DNA of 64,000 bases from Rhodococcus yunnanensis NBRC 103083 (GCF_001895005.1 NZ_BCXH01000002.1:248001-312000), one strand, 5' to 3'; positions 19,665 to 28,315 are shown, counted from the first letter of the stretch. The notes: generated by a model not told the origin, from the letters alone. A program made the numbers and translations.

Positions 19665-19783
19665 CGGCCATCCTTTCACCGGAACCGAAGGCTGTGACGC
19701 GAAGATAGAACAGTTACGCCTGGTCCGCTCGCCTTCCGGGGCTCATTCCCCTCACGCGGCCCGCCGAAACATTCGATTCACGG

Positions 19784-19856
19784 TGCCCCCGGCAGGATTC
19801 GAACCTGCGACCAAGGGATTAGAAGGCCCTTGCTCTATCCCCTGAGCTACGGAGGC
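19784..19856 (-). tRNA. tRNA-Arg (anticodon UCU)
   Basis: The 73-base cloverleaf on the minus strand has acceptor GCCTCCG paired with CGGGGGC (one G-T pair), D-stem GCTC/GAGC, T-arm CGCAGGTTCGAATCCTGCC, and a CTTCTAA anticodon loop giving UCU, which reads AGA/AGG. The encoded end is GCA without CCA. The last anticodon-stem pair (31-39) is C opposite T, so only four Watson-Crick pairs form in that stem. Confidence 0.93.
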
Positions 19857-19958
19857 GGAACTCGGAGACGACTGTTCGCCACCGTCCGAGCACGGTTGAC
19901 CAGTGTACCCGCTCCCCGGAACGGCCCTTCGCCCAGGACTCCCGATGCCCGATCTGTG

Positions 19959-20458
19959 GTTCACTTCGGTACGGGTACGGCGAACCCTTCGGCCGCAGTG
20001 ATCGGTTTCGGCGCGACGGCTCGTGGAGCCGTGACCGCACTCAACGCACACGGAAATCCACGACGTCGATGTGCTGACCCAACGCGGGGTGACCGCTGTC
20101 GGATCGCCCATCCATTCGGCACGCATCGTCGACTTCTATCTAGGGCGGCGCCAATCCGCGCCGCAGTCGAGCGCTCGTCGACGGCGATAGGGGCCCGCTG
20201 TCGGAATTTCTCGGCGATCACGACATCATCGTCAATTGCGTTCTCCAGGATACGAACTCACCGCTGACATTCCTGACCAACGAAGACGTGGACACCATCG
20301 GATCCGGAACTCTCGTGGTCGATGTGGCGTGGGACTAGAGTATTGGCTTCGAATGGGCTCGCCGGAAAGCCATCGAAATCCGGCACGGCATCATCGCGAA
20401 TCCGAACTTACTCTCCTTCCAACATCGACGAGACGAGTATCCCCACACCATCGTGTAA
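19959..20458 (+). pseudogene. Remnant of alanine dehydrogenase / N5-(carboxyethyl)ornithine synthase-like gene
   Basis: Pieces of one protein can be read by shifting frame. The NAD-binding glycine loop VIGFGATARGAVTALNAHG (about 19995) continues one base later as IHDVDVLTQRGVTAVGSP and SARIVDF, shifts again to GPLSEFLGDHDIIVNCVLQD and SPLTFLTNEDVDTIGSGTLVVDVAWD, then hits TAG at about 20336. Reading on gives SIGFEWAR joined directly to KAIEIRHGIIANPNLLSFQHR and a TAA at 20456, as if about 70-80 central codons of the C-terminal half were deleted. The N-terminal domain is missing. So there are two frameshifts, a nonsense codon, an internal deletion and 5' truncation. The family name is from memory of its motifs; loss of function is certain. 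Confidence 0.85.
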
Positions 20459-20644
20459 GCCGTCACGCAAGTAGAAATCTCTACTACCTCAGCGCTTTTC
20501 GCCTCGTGCCAGCATGTCTGCATACGATGACAACAGCGCCCCCCGGATCTTGTGGGTAGTCATAGCGCGTGACGGTTGCTTTGCGTCGAGCCATGCTGCC
20601 AAGCTGTTTCGACGTTCGTTTCACAACTGCCGGGGGGCCATTGC

Positions 20645-21298
20645 ATGTCTGTTTCATCGTGTTCGAAATCGAAATCGAAATCGAGAACGATTCGCGCACT
20701 GGCCACGGCATCCGTTGCCGCCGCACTGAGCTGCACCCCGGCACTCGCTCACGCCGACATCACCCCGGTCACGTTCGAGAACGGATTGTTGGCCACTCTG
20801 GGCGGGTGCCAGAGTGCGGATCTGGACGCGATAATTCGTTGCACGCAAGACGAAGTCCTGACTCGGCAGGCACCCCTGATGCTCGACCTTCATCCCATCG
20901 GGACGACGATCGTGGTACTCGGAGCCGGCCTGTACGAGGACGGATCGATGCGCCCCATCCTCGTCGACCGCCTGCACGCAGCCTTGAAACTGGCGAATCA
21001 GTACCCACTCACGCCGATCGTGACGAGCGGCGGCGTCCCACAGTCCGGGATCACCGAATCTCGGGCGATGCGTGACTGGTTGGTGGCCAACGGTGTTCCG
21101 GCCATTCGCATCACCGAGGAAGATACTTCGACGTCGACTGTCGAGAATGCGCAGAACACTGCGGCCATCCTCACCGACCGACGCGTATCCGGAATTGTGG
21201 TGGTGTCCAGCCCGAATCACGTCGAGCGCGCACTCGTCGACTTTCGCAACGCGGTCGGTGGCAAGATTCCCGTCAGCGGCGTCATCTCGGCCGGGTGA
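20645..21298 (+). CDS. Secreted YdcF/SanA-like (DUF218) protein
   Basis: The 217-aa protein begins with a basic signal peptide (SKSKSKSRTIRALATASVAAALSCTPALAHA, cleavage near residue 36). The DUF218 core follows: TTIVVLGAGLYEDGSMRPILVDRLHAAL, YPLTPIVTSGGVPQ, ITESRAMRDWLVANGVP, EDTSTSTVENAQNTAAIL and VVVSSPNHVERA. The family is linked to envelope and peptidoglycan-lipid homeostasis, with no settled reaction. Start ATG 20645 follows a G-rich stretch; a hexamer repeat (GAAATC, three and a half copies) encodes the KSKSKS run. The gene is monocistronic, convergent with the PucR gene. Confidence 0.82.
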   Translation: MSVSSCSKSKSKSRTIRALATASVAAALSCTPALAHADITPVTFENGLLATLGGCQSADLDAIIRCTQDEVLTRQAPLMLDLHPIGTTIVVLGAGLYEDGSMRPILVDRLHAALKLANQYPLTPIVTSGGVPQSGITESRAMRDWLVANGVPAIRITEEDTSTSTVENAQNTAAILTDRRVSGIVVVSSPNHVERALVDFRNAVGGKIPVSGVISAG

Positions 21299-21320
21299 AG
21301 AATTCCCGAGACAACGCGGT

Positions 21321-22454
21321 TCAGCAGGCTGCAGCCACCTCGCCCGGGACTCCCGGGCCTTCGGCCGTCGCCACCAAATCCACGATGGTTGCCGCATGAA
21401 GGGACATCAATCCGGCAGAGCTGAGCGGATCGACGCCTGTCAGCGTCTCGATTCGCTTCAGGCGGTAGTCGACGGTGTTGGGATGGACATACAACGCTTT
21501 TGCGCTCGCTCGCCGGTTCCCCTCACACGAGATGAACGTCTGCAGCGTGTGCAGGAGCTCAGGACTTCCATCGAGAGGACGTAGCAGTGCCTTCAATCTC
21601 GATCGACCAGGACCTGGCCTGGTGAACTGATACTCGAGTGCAAGGTCGGCCGTGGTGAAAACGCGTGGCGGCAACCGCAATCCCCATGCCAACGCAACGA
21701 GTTCGCGGGCATACGTCGCGGCCGCAGGAACGTCGTCGACCTCTGCGTTCACCGCTGCCGCAACCACCTCGACGCCGAGGGTGGCGCGAATCCTCTGGAC
21801 GACCGATGTGCCGGACGTCGCCGCGATCTGCGGGACCAGGACCGTCCCGCCGCGCCGGCCGAGCGCCAGCAACATCCCACCGGACTCCGCCGCCAGCGAC
21901 GTCACGATTGCTTCCACCGCGGCGGAGTCGACGGCACAGCGTCGATGCGGGCCAGGACCGTCGATTTCGGCGGCAACGAACATCATCGACATCACGTCGT
22001 ACGTCGGGGCCAGGTCCACTCCTGCGATCGCGGCGAGCCGTCGCGACTGCCCGTCCCCGGCCAGGATCGACTCGGTCAACTGCCGCACACGGAATCGGTT
22101 GTCCACACCGGGTGCGGTGCGCCCGAGGAAGATGCCCCACACCAGATTTCCCAGCACCTCCATCACGCGGAACATCTGCACAGCCTGGTCGATGACCGCG
22201 GGATCGCCTCCCGACGCCTGGGAACGCAGCGCCGAGGCACATGCTCCGCTCACCGCCTGAAGTGCGGTCTGCACCGAAACCCCCTCGCGTGCAGCATGTC
22301 CCACCAGAGTTGTGAACTCGCCCAGTTCCGATCCGTTGGGCACCACTCCCGAGGCGAGGCTCGCCGCTGCGATCTCCTTGCACTGCAGGCGAAGTGCCGC
22401 GCACCGATCGATGCGATCGCCTTCGATGTGCGGATACCGAACTTCGGTGAGCAT
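21321..22454 (-). CDS. PucR/CdaR-family transcriptional regulator
   Basis: This is a 377-aa regulator. The C-terminus has the PucR_HTH_30 helix-turn-helix (FISCEGNRRASAKALYVHPNTVDYRLKRIETLTG), and the middle a GGDEF-related regulatory region (VVQRIRATLGVEVVAAAVNAEVDDVPAAATYAREL). The N-terminal 180 residues resemble the RsbR-N-like helical domain common in Rhodococcus and Mycobacterium PucR paralogues. Such proteins usually activate adjacent catabolic genes in response to a small effector; the neighbours here (desaturase operon, YdcF) give no clear target. ATG 22454 is preceded by GGAAAGGTGGTCC. Confidence 0.85.
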   Translation of the reverse strand: MLTEVRYPHIEGDRIDRCAALRLQCKEIAAASLASGVVPNGSELGEFTTLVGHAAREGVSVQTALQAVSGACASALRSQASGGDPAVIDQAVQMFRVMEVLGNLVWGIFLGRTAPGVDNRFRVRQLTESILAGDGQSRRLAAIAGVDLAPTYDVMSMMFVAAEIDGPGPHRRCAVDSAAVEAIVTSLAAESGGMLLALGRRGGTVLVPQIAATSGTSVVQRIRATLGVEVVAAAVNAEVDDVPAAATYARELVALAWGLRLPPRVFTTADLALEYQFTRPGPGRSRLKALLRPLDGSPELLHTLQTFISCEGNRRASAKALYVHPNTVDYRLKRIETLTGVDPLSSAGLMSLHAATIVDLVATAEGPGVPGEVAAAC

Positions 22455-22631
22455 GTCGGACCACCTTTCCGTAGATCGCGAACCTCGACAGAATTACCGT
22501 AACTCAGCGTACGGTCACCTGGTACGAAAACGGAGGTAAAACATTCCTGAAGATTGTTTGTGTGGTGCGGCTGCCGATCACACAGCAACGCCACGGCCGT
22601 GTACATGTCCACACGGCGTCCGAGCTGGGAC

Positions 22632-22907
22632 TCAGCGCTGGTCGAACTCCGCGTTGATGACCGTGCCGACAGGCGAATCGTCACGAGCCTTTCGCGCAGC
22701 CTCACGCATTTCGATACCGTCGGAGACCCAATCGCCGATCTCACGGGTGATGTCCCGAACGGCACCCGCAACGATCACCGCGATCTTCCCGACGTGTGTT
22801 GCGGCCGATTCCGTCAACTCCTGAATCGTGTCCTTGTTGCGCTCGAATTTACCTACCACCACGATCACCCCTGATTCGCTCGACGATTCGGGCAGCGCCG
22901 ACCTCAT
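22632..22907 (-). CDS. Small conserved protein coupled to the desaturase
   Basis: The 91-aa product is soluble with one moderately hydrophobic helix (THVGKIAVIVAGAVRDITREIGDW). It has no motif I recognise. Its ATG overlaps the desaturase stop by one base (TAATG), a classic reinitiation arrangement, so it is made from the same mRNA and probably in a fixed ratio to the desaturase. The preceding KFERNKDTIQELTE and following EMREAARKARDDS segments are amphipathic and helical, suggesting a membrane-surface or partner-binding role. That role is inference only. Confidence 0.75.
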   Translation of the reverse strand: MRSALPESSSESGVIVVVGKFERNKDTIQELTESAATHVGKIAVIVAGAVRDITREIGDWVSDGIEMREAARKARDDSPVGTVINAEFDQR

Positions 22908-24088
22908 TAGGCCGCAACTTTCTTGCGCTCGACGATAACACCGACGGGAGGTGTCGCACCGGTCAGCGAATCGGGAAGTGCAAGCTTGAAGATCTTGCCC
23001 CACACCGTCCCGATCTGCTTGAAGAATCCGCCCGAGTTGTACGGGAGTTCGTACTTCTCGCACAGCGCTTTGACCTCGGGGGCGATCTGCGGGTATCGAT
23101 GCGCGGGCAGATCGGGGAACAGGTGATGCTCGATCTGGTGCGACAGGTTCCCGGACATGATGTGAAACAGAGGACTGCCTTCGATGTTCGCCGAACCCAG
23201 CATCTGCCGCACGTACCACTCGCCACTCGACTCGTCCGCGGTCTCGTCCTCGGTGAACGTCTGAACTCCGGTCGGGAAGTGACCACAGAAGATGATCGAG
23301 TAGGTCCATACGTTGCGGATCAGATTGGCTCCGATGTTGCCGATGAGAGTCGAGACGAAGAACGGGCCGGTCAGAGCCGGGAAGATCACGTAGTCCTTGA
23401 GAACCTGACGGCCGGCCTTTCGCCACATTCCCTGCACGAGAGGCTTGACGTCGTGCCACTTCCGCTTGCCCTGGATGACGTTCTCCGCTTCCAGGTCGTG
23501 CAGCATCACACCCCATTCGAAGAACGTCATCAGCAGGAACGCGTAGACGGGATTTCCGAGGTAGTAGGGGTTCCATTTCTGCCCCTGGTCCATCCGCAGA
23601 ATCCCGTAACCGATGTCGCGATCCTTGCCGACGATGTTGGTGAACGTGTGGTGCATGTAGTTGTGCGAGTGCTTCCACTGGTCCGCCGGGCAGACGGTGT
23701 CCCACTCGAATACCTGCGAATTGAAGCCGGGCTCACGCATCCAGTCGTACTGACCGTGCATGACGTTGTGACCGATCTCCATGTTGTCGAGAATTTTCGA
23801 GATGCCGAGTGCGCCGACGCCCGCGAGCCACGCCGGCGGGAAGAACGGCAGATACATCAGTGCACGACCGGCGATCTCGAATCCTCGTTGCGTCTTGACG
23901 ATGTTGTAGATGTACTCGCGGTCCTCGTCACCGAGCTTGGCGACGGTGCGGGCGCGCAACTCGTCGAGTTCGCGTCCGAGCTCCTGCACTTTCTCGTAGG
24001 ACAGCACGGTCGGAGCCAGCTCATCGGCACTCTTTCCGGAACCGCCGAAGAGTGGGAAAGACAGTGAGGTGAAAGGAATTCCGAACAT
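22907..24088 (-). CDS. Membrane fatty-acyl desaturase (DesA3-like)
   Basis: This is a 393-aa integral-membrane di-iron desaturase with all three histidine boxes: HNVMHG, HSHNYMHH and HQIEHH, separated by hydrophobic helices (ALMYLPFFPPAWLAGVGALG; AFLLMTFFEWGVML). It introduces a double bond, most likely delta-9, into stearoyl/palmitoyl-CoA using electrons from the adjacent ferredoxin reductase, as described for DesA3 with Rv3230c in M. tuberculosis. The second ATG at 24088 is chosen because GGAG lies 8 bases upstream; the first ATG (24100) overlaps that site. The order reductase-desaturase-small protein forms one operon. Confidence 0.9.
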   Translation of the reverse strand: MFGIPFTSLSFPLFGGSGKSADELAPTVLSYEKVQELGRELDELRARTVAKLGDEDREYIYNIVKTQRGFEIAGRALMYLPFFPPAWLAGVGALGISKILDNMEIGHNVMHGQYDWMREPGFNSQVFEWDTVCPADQWKHSHNYMHHTFTNIVGKDRDIGYGILRMDQGQKWNPYYLGNPVYAFLLMTFFEWGVMLHDLEAENVIQGKRKWHDVKPLVQGMWRKAGRQVLKDYVIFPALTGPFFVSTLIGNIGANLIRNVWTYSIIFCGHFPTGVQTFTEDETADESSGEWYVRQMLGSANIEGSPLFHIMSGNLSHQIEHHLFPDLPAHRYPQIAPEVKALCEKYELPYNSGGFFKQIGTVWGKIFKLALPDSLTGATPPVGVIVERKKVAA

Positions 24089-24123
24089 TGATTTCTCCAT
24101 TTCGGATCTCTACGACTTGGGTC

Positions 24124-25236
24124 TCAGATATCGATGGCGACGTCGCCGAGGGGCACCGTGACGCACAGCTGGATCTTCTTGTCCGGCTCGCTGTCGGTCT
24201 CCCCGGTCTTGATGTTCTTCGTGCATCCGGACGTCTTGACGGACGTGCAGGTGAAGCAGATTCCCATCCTGCATCCGTACTTCGGCGACAACCCGGCGTC
24301 CTCGGCCTGCTCGAGCAGGGTGCGTCCCGAATTCTCGGCGACAACCGCGCTGTCGGTGAACGAGACGTCACCGTCCACGTCGTCTGCGACCACGACCGTC
24401 GGGGCCGCGAACTCCTCGACGTGCAACACCTCCGACAATCCGAGGTCTGCGTACACACCCGTGACCGCACGCATGAGGCCGGGCGGGCCGCACAGGAACG
24501 TCTCCGCGTCGGCGAACCACGGTGCCGCGGCGTCGAGATGCTCGGTTCCGAAGTATCCGTGCAGGTCGCCGCCCTCGTCCTGATCGGTGTACGCATACAC
24601 GATGCGTACGTGATCGAAGGCCTCGGCGATCTCGTCGAGTTCGCGCCGGTAGGGCACGTCCTGTTCGGTGTACGCGTAGTGCACGAAGGTGAGGTCGCCG
24701 CTGTACCCCTCGTCCAGCAGCGACCGCAACATCGACAGCACCGGGGTGATTCCACTTCCGCCACTGATCAGGAGGGTTCGAGGCGGGCGGGGAGTCGGAA
24801 GGCGGAATGTCCCCTCGGCCTGCGACAGGCTGACGACCAGACCCGGCCGCGCATGACGGTGCAGGTAACCGGAGACCAATCCCTCCGGGTGTGCCTTGAC
24901 CGTGAGTTCGATACTGCCGTCGGATCGATGATGCGAACACGCAGGCGAATAACACCGTGTGTGTCGTACGCCGTCGATGACTACTCCGACCTGCACGAAC
25001 TGCCCGGCCTCGAACCCGAGCCACTGCCTGGTCGGCCGAAGCGTCAGCGTGACCGTGTCCTCGGTCGATCGGTGTACGTGAGTGACCTCGGCGCGAAGGT
25101 CGCGAACGGTTGTCATCGGGTCCACGAGCTCGAGGTATCTGTCGAGCGCATGCGGCGTCGCCATGGCCTCGAACAGCGACAGCAACGAGAACTTGCCTGG
25201 ATTCCTCGATTTTCGCGACCCCTGCTGGAGTGTCAT
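24124..25236 (-). CDS. Ferredoxin/flavodoxin-NADP reductase with 2Fe-2S domain, desaturase electron donor
   Basis: The 370-aa protein has an FAD domain (HTRCYSPACSHHR, with the R-x-Y-S pattern), an NAD(P) domain (LLISGGSGITPVLSMLRSLL and FLCGPPGLMRAVTGVY), and a C-terminal plant-type 2Fe-2S ferredoxin (YGCRMGICFTCTSVKTSGC, closing Cys in IQLCVTVP). This is the architecture of Rv3230c, the oxidoreductase partner of DesA3. It is transcribed 35 bases before the desaturase. The promoter lies in the divergent gap with the TetR gene, where a DesT-like palindrome is present, so expression probably responds to acyl-CoA composition. Confidence 0.9.
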   Translation of the reverse strand: MTLQQGSRKSRNPGKFSLLSLFEAMATPHALDRYLELVDPMTTVRDLRAEVTHVHRSTEDTVTLTLRPTRQWLGFEAGQFVQVGVVIDGVRHTRCYSPACSHHRSDGSIELTVKAHPEGLVSGYLHRHARPGLVVSLSQAEGTFRLPTPRPPRTLLISGGSGITPVLSMLRSLLDEGYSGDLTFVHYAYTEQDVPYRRELDEIAEAFDHVRIVYAYTDQDEGGDLHGYFGTEHLDAAAPWFADAETFLCGPPGLMRAVTGVYADLGLSEVLHVEEFAAPTVVVADDVDGDVSFTDSAVVAENSGRTLLEQAEDAGLSPKYGCRMGICFTCTSVKTSGCTKNIKTGETDSEPDKKIQLCVTVPLGDVAIDI

Positions 25237-25275
25237 CTCGCCTCCCGTATTCGATCGAAACGGAGCAACTATTTC

Positions 25276-25293
25276 AGTGTACGTCTGTGCACT
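25276..25293. promoter_or_regulatory. DesT-like inverted repeat in the desaturase promoter
   Basis: AGTGTACGTCTGTGCACT consists of two 7-base arms (one mismatch) around four bases. It has the shape AGTG-x-AC-N4-GT-x-x-ACT that I recall for the Pseudomonas DesT site before desCB. It lies 40 bases upstream of the reductase start and between divergent reductase and TetR genes, as an operator should. Confidence 0.6.
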
Positions 25294-25365
25294 AGAATCG
25301 AGTGTGGCAGATGTATACCGGGAGCTGTCAACGTCTAAGTGACGTCAACAACACTCTCGATTTTC

Positions 25366-25381
25366 AGTGACGTAGCTCACA
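25366..25381. promoter_or_regulatory. CRP/GlxR-type site upstream of TetR gene
   Basis: AGTGACGTAGCTCACA matches the corynebacterial/mycobacterial CRP (GlxR) consensus TGTGANNTANNTCACA at all fixed positions but the first. It is 41 bases upstream of the TetR start, so it could activate or repress that gene through cAMP. Confidence 0.5.
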
Positions 25382-25421
25382 TGAGCGATGGGGGCCGGGC
25401 AAGGCCGGGGACGGGGAACTC

Positions 25422-26072
25422 GTGAACAGCCATAAACTCGAAACCGTGACGGAACCGGTGACCCGAGCGGAACGAAAAGAGCGCACCCGCCAGGCGCTCA
25501 TCGACGGCACCCTCGAGCTACTGCGCGATCGATCGTTCGCCAGCGTCAGTCTTCGGGAAGTCACCCGATCGGCGGGCATAGTGCCCACGGCGTTCTACCG
25601 CCACTTCGCATCGATGGAAGACCTGGGGGTCGCCCTCGTCGAGGATTCGATGCGAATGCTTCGGCAGATGCTGCGCGACGCCCGCAAGGATCCGTCGGTG
25701 AAGAACGCGACCGAATCGTTGCGGATTCTGGTCCGCCAGGTGCGTAGTCACGAAGAGCAATTCCGATTCCTCGCACGCGAGCGCTCCGGCGGCGTCACCG
25801 AAGTCCGCCGAGCCTTCGCCACCGAACTGCGAATGTTCGTCAGCGAACTGACCATCGATCTGTCCAGGATGCCCGGGCTCGAGACATGGGACGTCGACGA
25901 TCTCGAGATGGCGGCGGATCTCATCGTCTCCACCATGCTCACTGCAGCGGTCGCGCTGCTGGAGATCGACAGGCCAGGCAGCCAGAACGAGCAGGACCTG
26001 CTCCGCACGACGGAAAAGCAGGTGCGACTCATCGTGCTCGGCATGGGAGCCTGGAGACCCGAACACAGCTGA
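25422..26072 (+). CDS. TetR-family regulator, probable controller of the desaturase operon
   Basis: The 216-aa protein has an N-terminal TetR helix-turn-helix (RQALIDGTLELLRDRSFASVSLREVTRSAGIVPTAFYRHFASMEDLGVALVED) and a helical ligand domain. Its layout and the phrase TRAERKERTRQALIDG resemble DesT/FabR-type regulators that sense the saturated/unsaturated acyl-CoA ratio. It is divergent from the reductase-desaturase operon with a palindrome in between, which supports that role. The hydrolase gene follows by 10 bases and is probably co-transcribed. The annotated GTG start adds MNSHKLETVTEPV; an internal GTG is also possible. Confidence 0.88.
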   Translation: MNSHKLETVTEPVTRAERKERTRQALIDGTLELLRDRSFASVSLREVTRSAGIVPTAFYRHFASMEDLGVALVEDSMRMLRQMLRDARKDPSVKNATESLRILVRQVRSHEEQFRFLARERSGGVTEVRRAFATELRMFVSELTIDLSRMPGLETWDVDDLEMAADLIVSTMLTAAVALLEIDRPGSQNEQDLLRTTEKQVRLIVLGMGAWRPEHS

Positions 26073-26082
26073 GAGGACATTC

Positions 26083-26913
26083 ATGACGTCGACCACTACT
26101 TCGGTGACCGTCGGTGACTTCGTTTTCGATGTCGCTGTTTCCGGGCCGCCAGACGGGATCCCGACGCTCCTGCTGCACGGATTTCCTCAGACGTCGGGCT
26201 GTTGGGATCGTGTGACGCCGTACCTGACCGAGGCCGGGCTTCGCACGTTCGCACCCGACCAGCGCGGCTATTCACCGCGTGCCCGCCCCGAGGGCGTCGA
26301 CGCCTATGCGTCGGACCGCCTCGTCGACGACGCGCTGGCCCTTCTGCGGGCTTTCGATCTGGATTCCGCACACGTCGTCGGACACGATTGGGGCGCCGCC
26401 GTGGCATGGCAGCTGGCGGCACGCCATCCCGAACACGTACGTTCGCTGACTGCGGTCTCGGTCCCCCACACAGCCGCCTTCGGGTGGGCACTCCGCGAGG
26501 ACGCCGATCAGCAGGAACGGTCGCAGTACATGGGTCTTCTGCGCCAGGAGGGCAAAGCCGAGCGAGTACTGCTCGAGAACGACGCTGCCCGGCTGCGCGC
26601 GATGTTCTCCGATGCCAGTCCCGACGACCGCTACGTCGAGCATTTCCTCCAGCCGGGCGCTCTCACCGCTGCGCTCAACTGGTATCGAGCGATGACCAGC
26701 GATTTCGGCAGGCTCGAACCCGTCCGGGTACCGACCACGTACGTGTGGAGCAACCAGGACGCCGCGATCGGCCGAGCGGCGGCGACACGATGCGGCGAGT
26801 TCGTCGACGCCGACTACTCGTTCGTCGAACTCGACGGAGTCTCACACTGGGTTCCCGAGGAGGCACCCGAGCAGCTCGCCGACGAGATCCTCGCCCGAGT
26901 GGGCGTCGTCTAG
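26083..26913 (+). CDS. Alpha/beta hydrolase, epoxide hydrolase-like
   Basis: The 276-aa enzyme has the oxyanion motif LLLHGFPQTS, the nucleophile elbow GHDWGA (Asp nucleophile at about residue 106, as in epoxide hydrolases and dehalogenases rather than Ser esterases), and a C-terminal GVSHWVPEEAPEQLA with the catalytic His. The substrate is probably a fatty or aromatic epoxide; the neighbouring desaturase regulator hints at lipid, but this is weak. The start ATG 26083 has GAGAGGA upstream. Its TAG stop overlaps the opposing transporter stop in a shared CTAG. Confidence 0.85.
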   Translation: MTSTTTSVTVGDFVFDVAVSGPPDGIPTLLLHGFPQTSGCWDRVTPYLTEAGLRTFAPDQRGYSPRARPEGVDAYASDRLVDDALALLRAFDLDSAHVVGHDWGAAVAWQLAARHPEHVRSLTAVSVPHTAAFGWALREDADQQERSQYMGLLRQEGKAERVLLENDAARLRAMFSDASPDDRYVEHFLQPGALTAALNWYRAMTSDFGRLEPVRVPTTYVWSNQDAAIGRAAATRCGEFVDADYSFVELDGVSHWVPEEAPEQLADEILARVGVV

Positions 26914-28229
26914 ACCTTGTCGGGAGCTTTCACTGCCAACAGGGCAGCGAGGCCGACTGCCAGGACGACGATCAGACCACCGATGCCCGCGCGGTCCGCG
27001 TCGAACATCCAGACGAAGAGCCCGAACAAGCTCGGCGCCAGGAACGACACCGCCCGACCGGTCGTTGCATAGAGGCCGAAGAATTGGCCTTCTCGCCCTG
27101 GAGGGGCCAGTCGCGCCATGTACGTCCGAGAGGACGACTGTGCCGGACCGACGAACAGGCACAGGATCAACCCGAACACCCAGAACAGCAGCGGGCCCGA
27201 GACGAAGAGCAGAACGATTCCGGCGACGATCATCGACGCGAGCGAGAACACGATCACTGCCTTCGGACCGACTCGGTCGTCGACCCTGCCTGCGCTGATC
27301 GCGCCGAGCCCGGCCACGACGTTGGCTGCGACACCGAACAGAAGCACGTCGGCCGTGCCGATACCGTAGACACTCACCGCGAGAACCGCCCCGAAGGTGA
27401 ACACACCTGCAAGCCCGTCGCGAAACAGTGCGCTGGCAATCAGGAAGTAGACGCTGCGTCGATCTGCGATCCACAGCTCGCGCAGATCGCGGAACAGCAC
27501 CTTGTAGGACTCGAGAAACCCTGCCTTCGCCGCACCGGGATCGGCTTTGGTCGAGGGAATTTCGGGCACGGCGAGGAACACCGGAATCGCCGAGACTGCG
27601 AACCACACGGCCGCGAGCAGCGCCACCAGGCGGATGTTGAGCCCACCGTCGGTCGTCAGACCGAACAGACCACGAGTATCTCCGTCTCCGGTGATGAAAC
27701 CGAAATAGCAGATGAGCAAAAGCACGATGCCACCGAAATATCCCATCGACCAACCGAATCCGGACACTCGGCCGATGTTCTCCGGTGTCGATACTTGTCG
27801 GAGCATCGAGTTGTAGGGCACGCTGGCGAGCTCGAAGAGAATCGATCCTGCCGCGAGGAGCACAAGCCCCAACCACAGGTAGTGATAGTCGTCCTTCACG
27901 AAGAACAGCCCTGCCATGCTGACTACCGTCAGCCCGGTCAGCACAGCGAGCGACTGCTTGCGCTTGCCGCGGGCGTCGAATCGCTGCCCCGAGATGGGTG
28001 CGAGCACCGCGATCACCACACCTGCGAGCCCGATCGCCCAGCTGAACCACGACGTCGCCGAGACCGAACCGGGCAGGTCGTCGCCGACCGCGTCCGTCAG
28101 ATAGACCGAGAACACGAAGGTCAGAATCACGGCGTTGAACGCGGCCGAGCCCCAATCCCATATCCCCCAGGCGAATACCTGTTTCCGAGCTGTTGCGACG
28201 CCGACGACGGCATCCGCCTGAGTACTCAT
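26910..28229 (-). CDS. MFS transporter, UMF1 (Atg22-like) family
   Basis: The 439-aa protein has about twelve predicted helices. The N-terminal WGIWDWGSAAFNAVILTFVFSVYLTD is characteristic of the UMF1 family, as are SVPYNSMLRQVSTPENIGRVSGFGWSMGYFGG in the middle and the second half RTYMARLAPPGREGQFFGLYATTGRAVSF. Yeast Atg22 effluxes amino acids from the vacuole; bacterial substrates are unknown. ATG 28229 is chosen over an upstream frame extension that lacks homology. The promoter must lie in or beside the palindromic repeat array at 28316-28541. Confidence 0.87.
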   Translation of the reverse strand: MSTQADAVVGVATARKQVFAWGIWDWGSAAFNAVILTFVFSVYLTDAVGDDLPGSVSATSWFSWAIGLAGVVIAVLAPISGQRFDARGKRKQSLAVLTGLTVVSMAGLFFVKDDYHYLWLGLVLLAAGSILFELASVPYNSMLRQVSTPENIGRVSGFGWSMGYFGGIVLLLICYFGFITGDGDTRGLFGLTTDGGLNIRLVALLAAVWFAVSAIPVFLAVPEIPSTKADPGAAKAGFLESYKVLFRDLRELWIADRRSVYFLIASALFRDGLAGVFTFGAVLAVSVYGIGTADVLLFGVAANVVAGLGAISAGRVDDRVGPKAVIVFSLASMIVAGIVLLFVSGPLLFWVFGLILCLFVGPAQSSSRTYMARLAPPGREGQFFGLYATTGRAVSFLAPSLFGLFVWMFDADRAGIGGLIVVLAVGLAALLAVKAPDKV

Positions 28230-28315
28230 GCTCAGAAGCCTAGGGCAGTACATCTCCCCCGGCGTCGTACTCGGGTATCAGGCGTCCCGCCCCCGCTCCC
28301 GGCTCCCGCTTCCCC

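Noticed and set aside
22908..23705. A longer protein reading into the 91-aa gene from within the desaturase
   Set aside because: That frame is the desaturase's shadow; the small gene has its own ATG at the desaturase stop.
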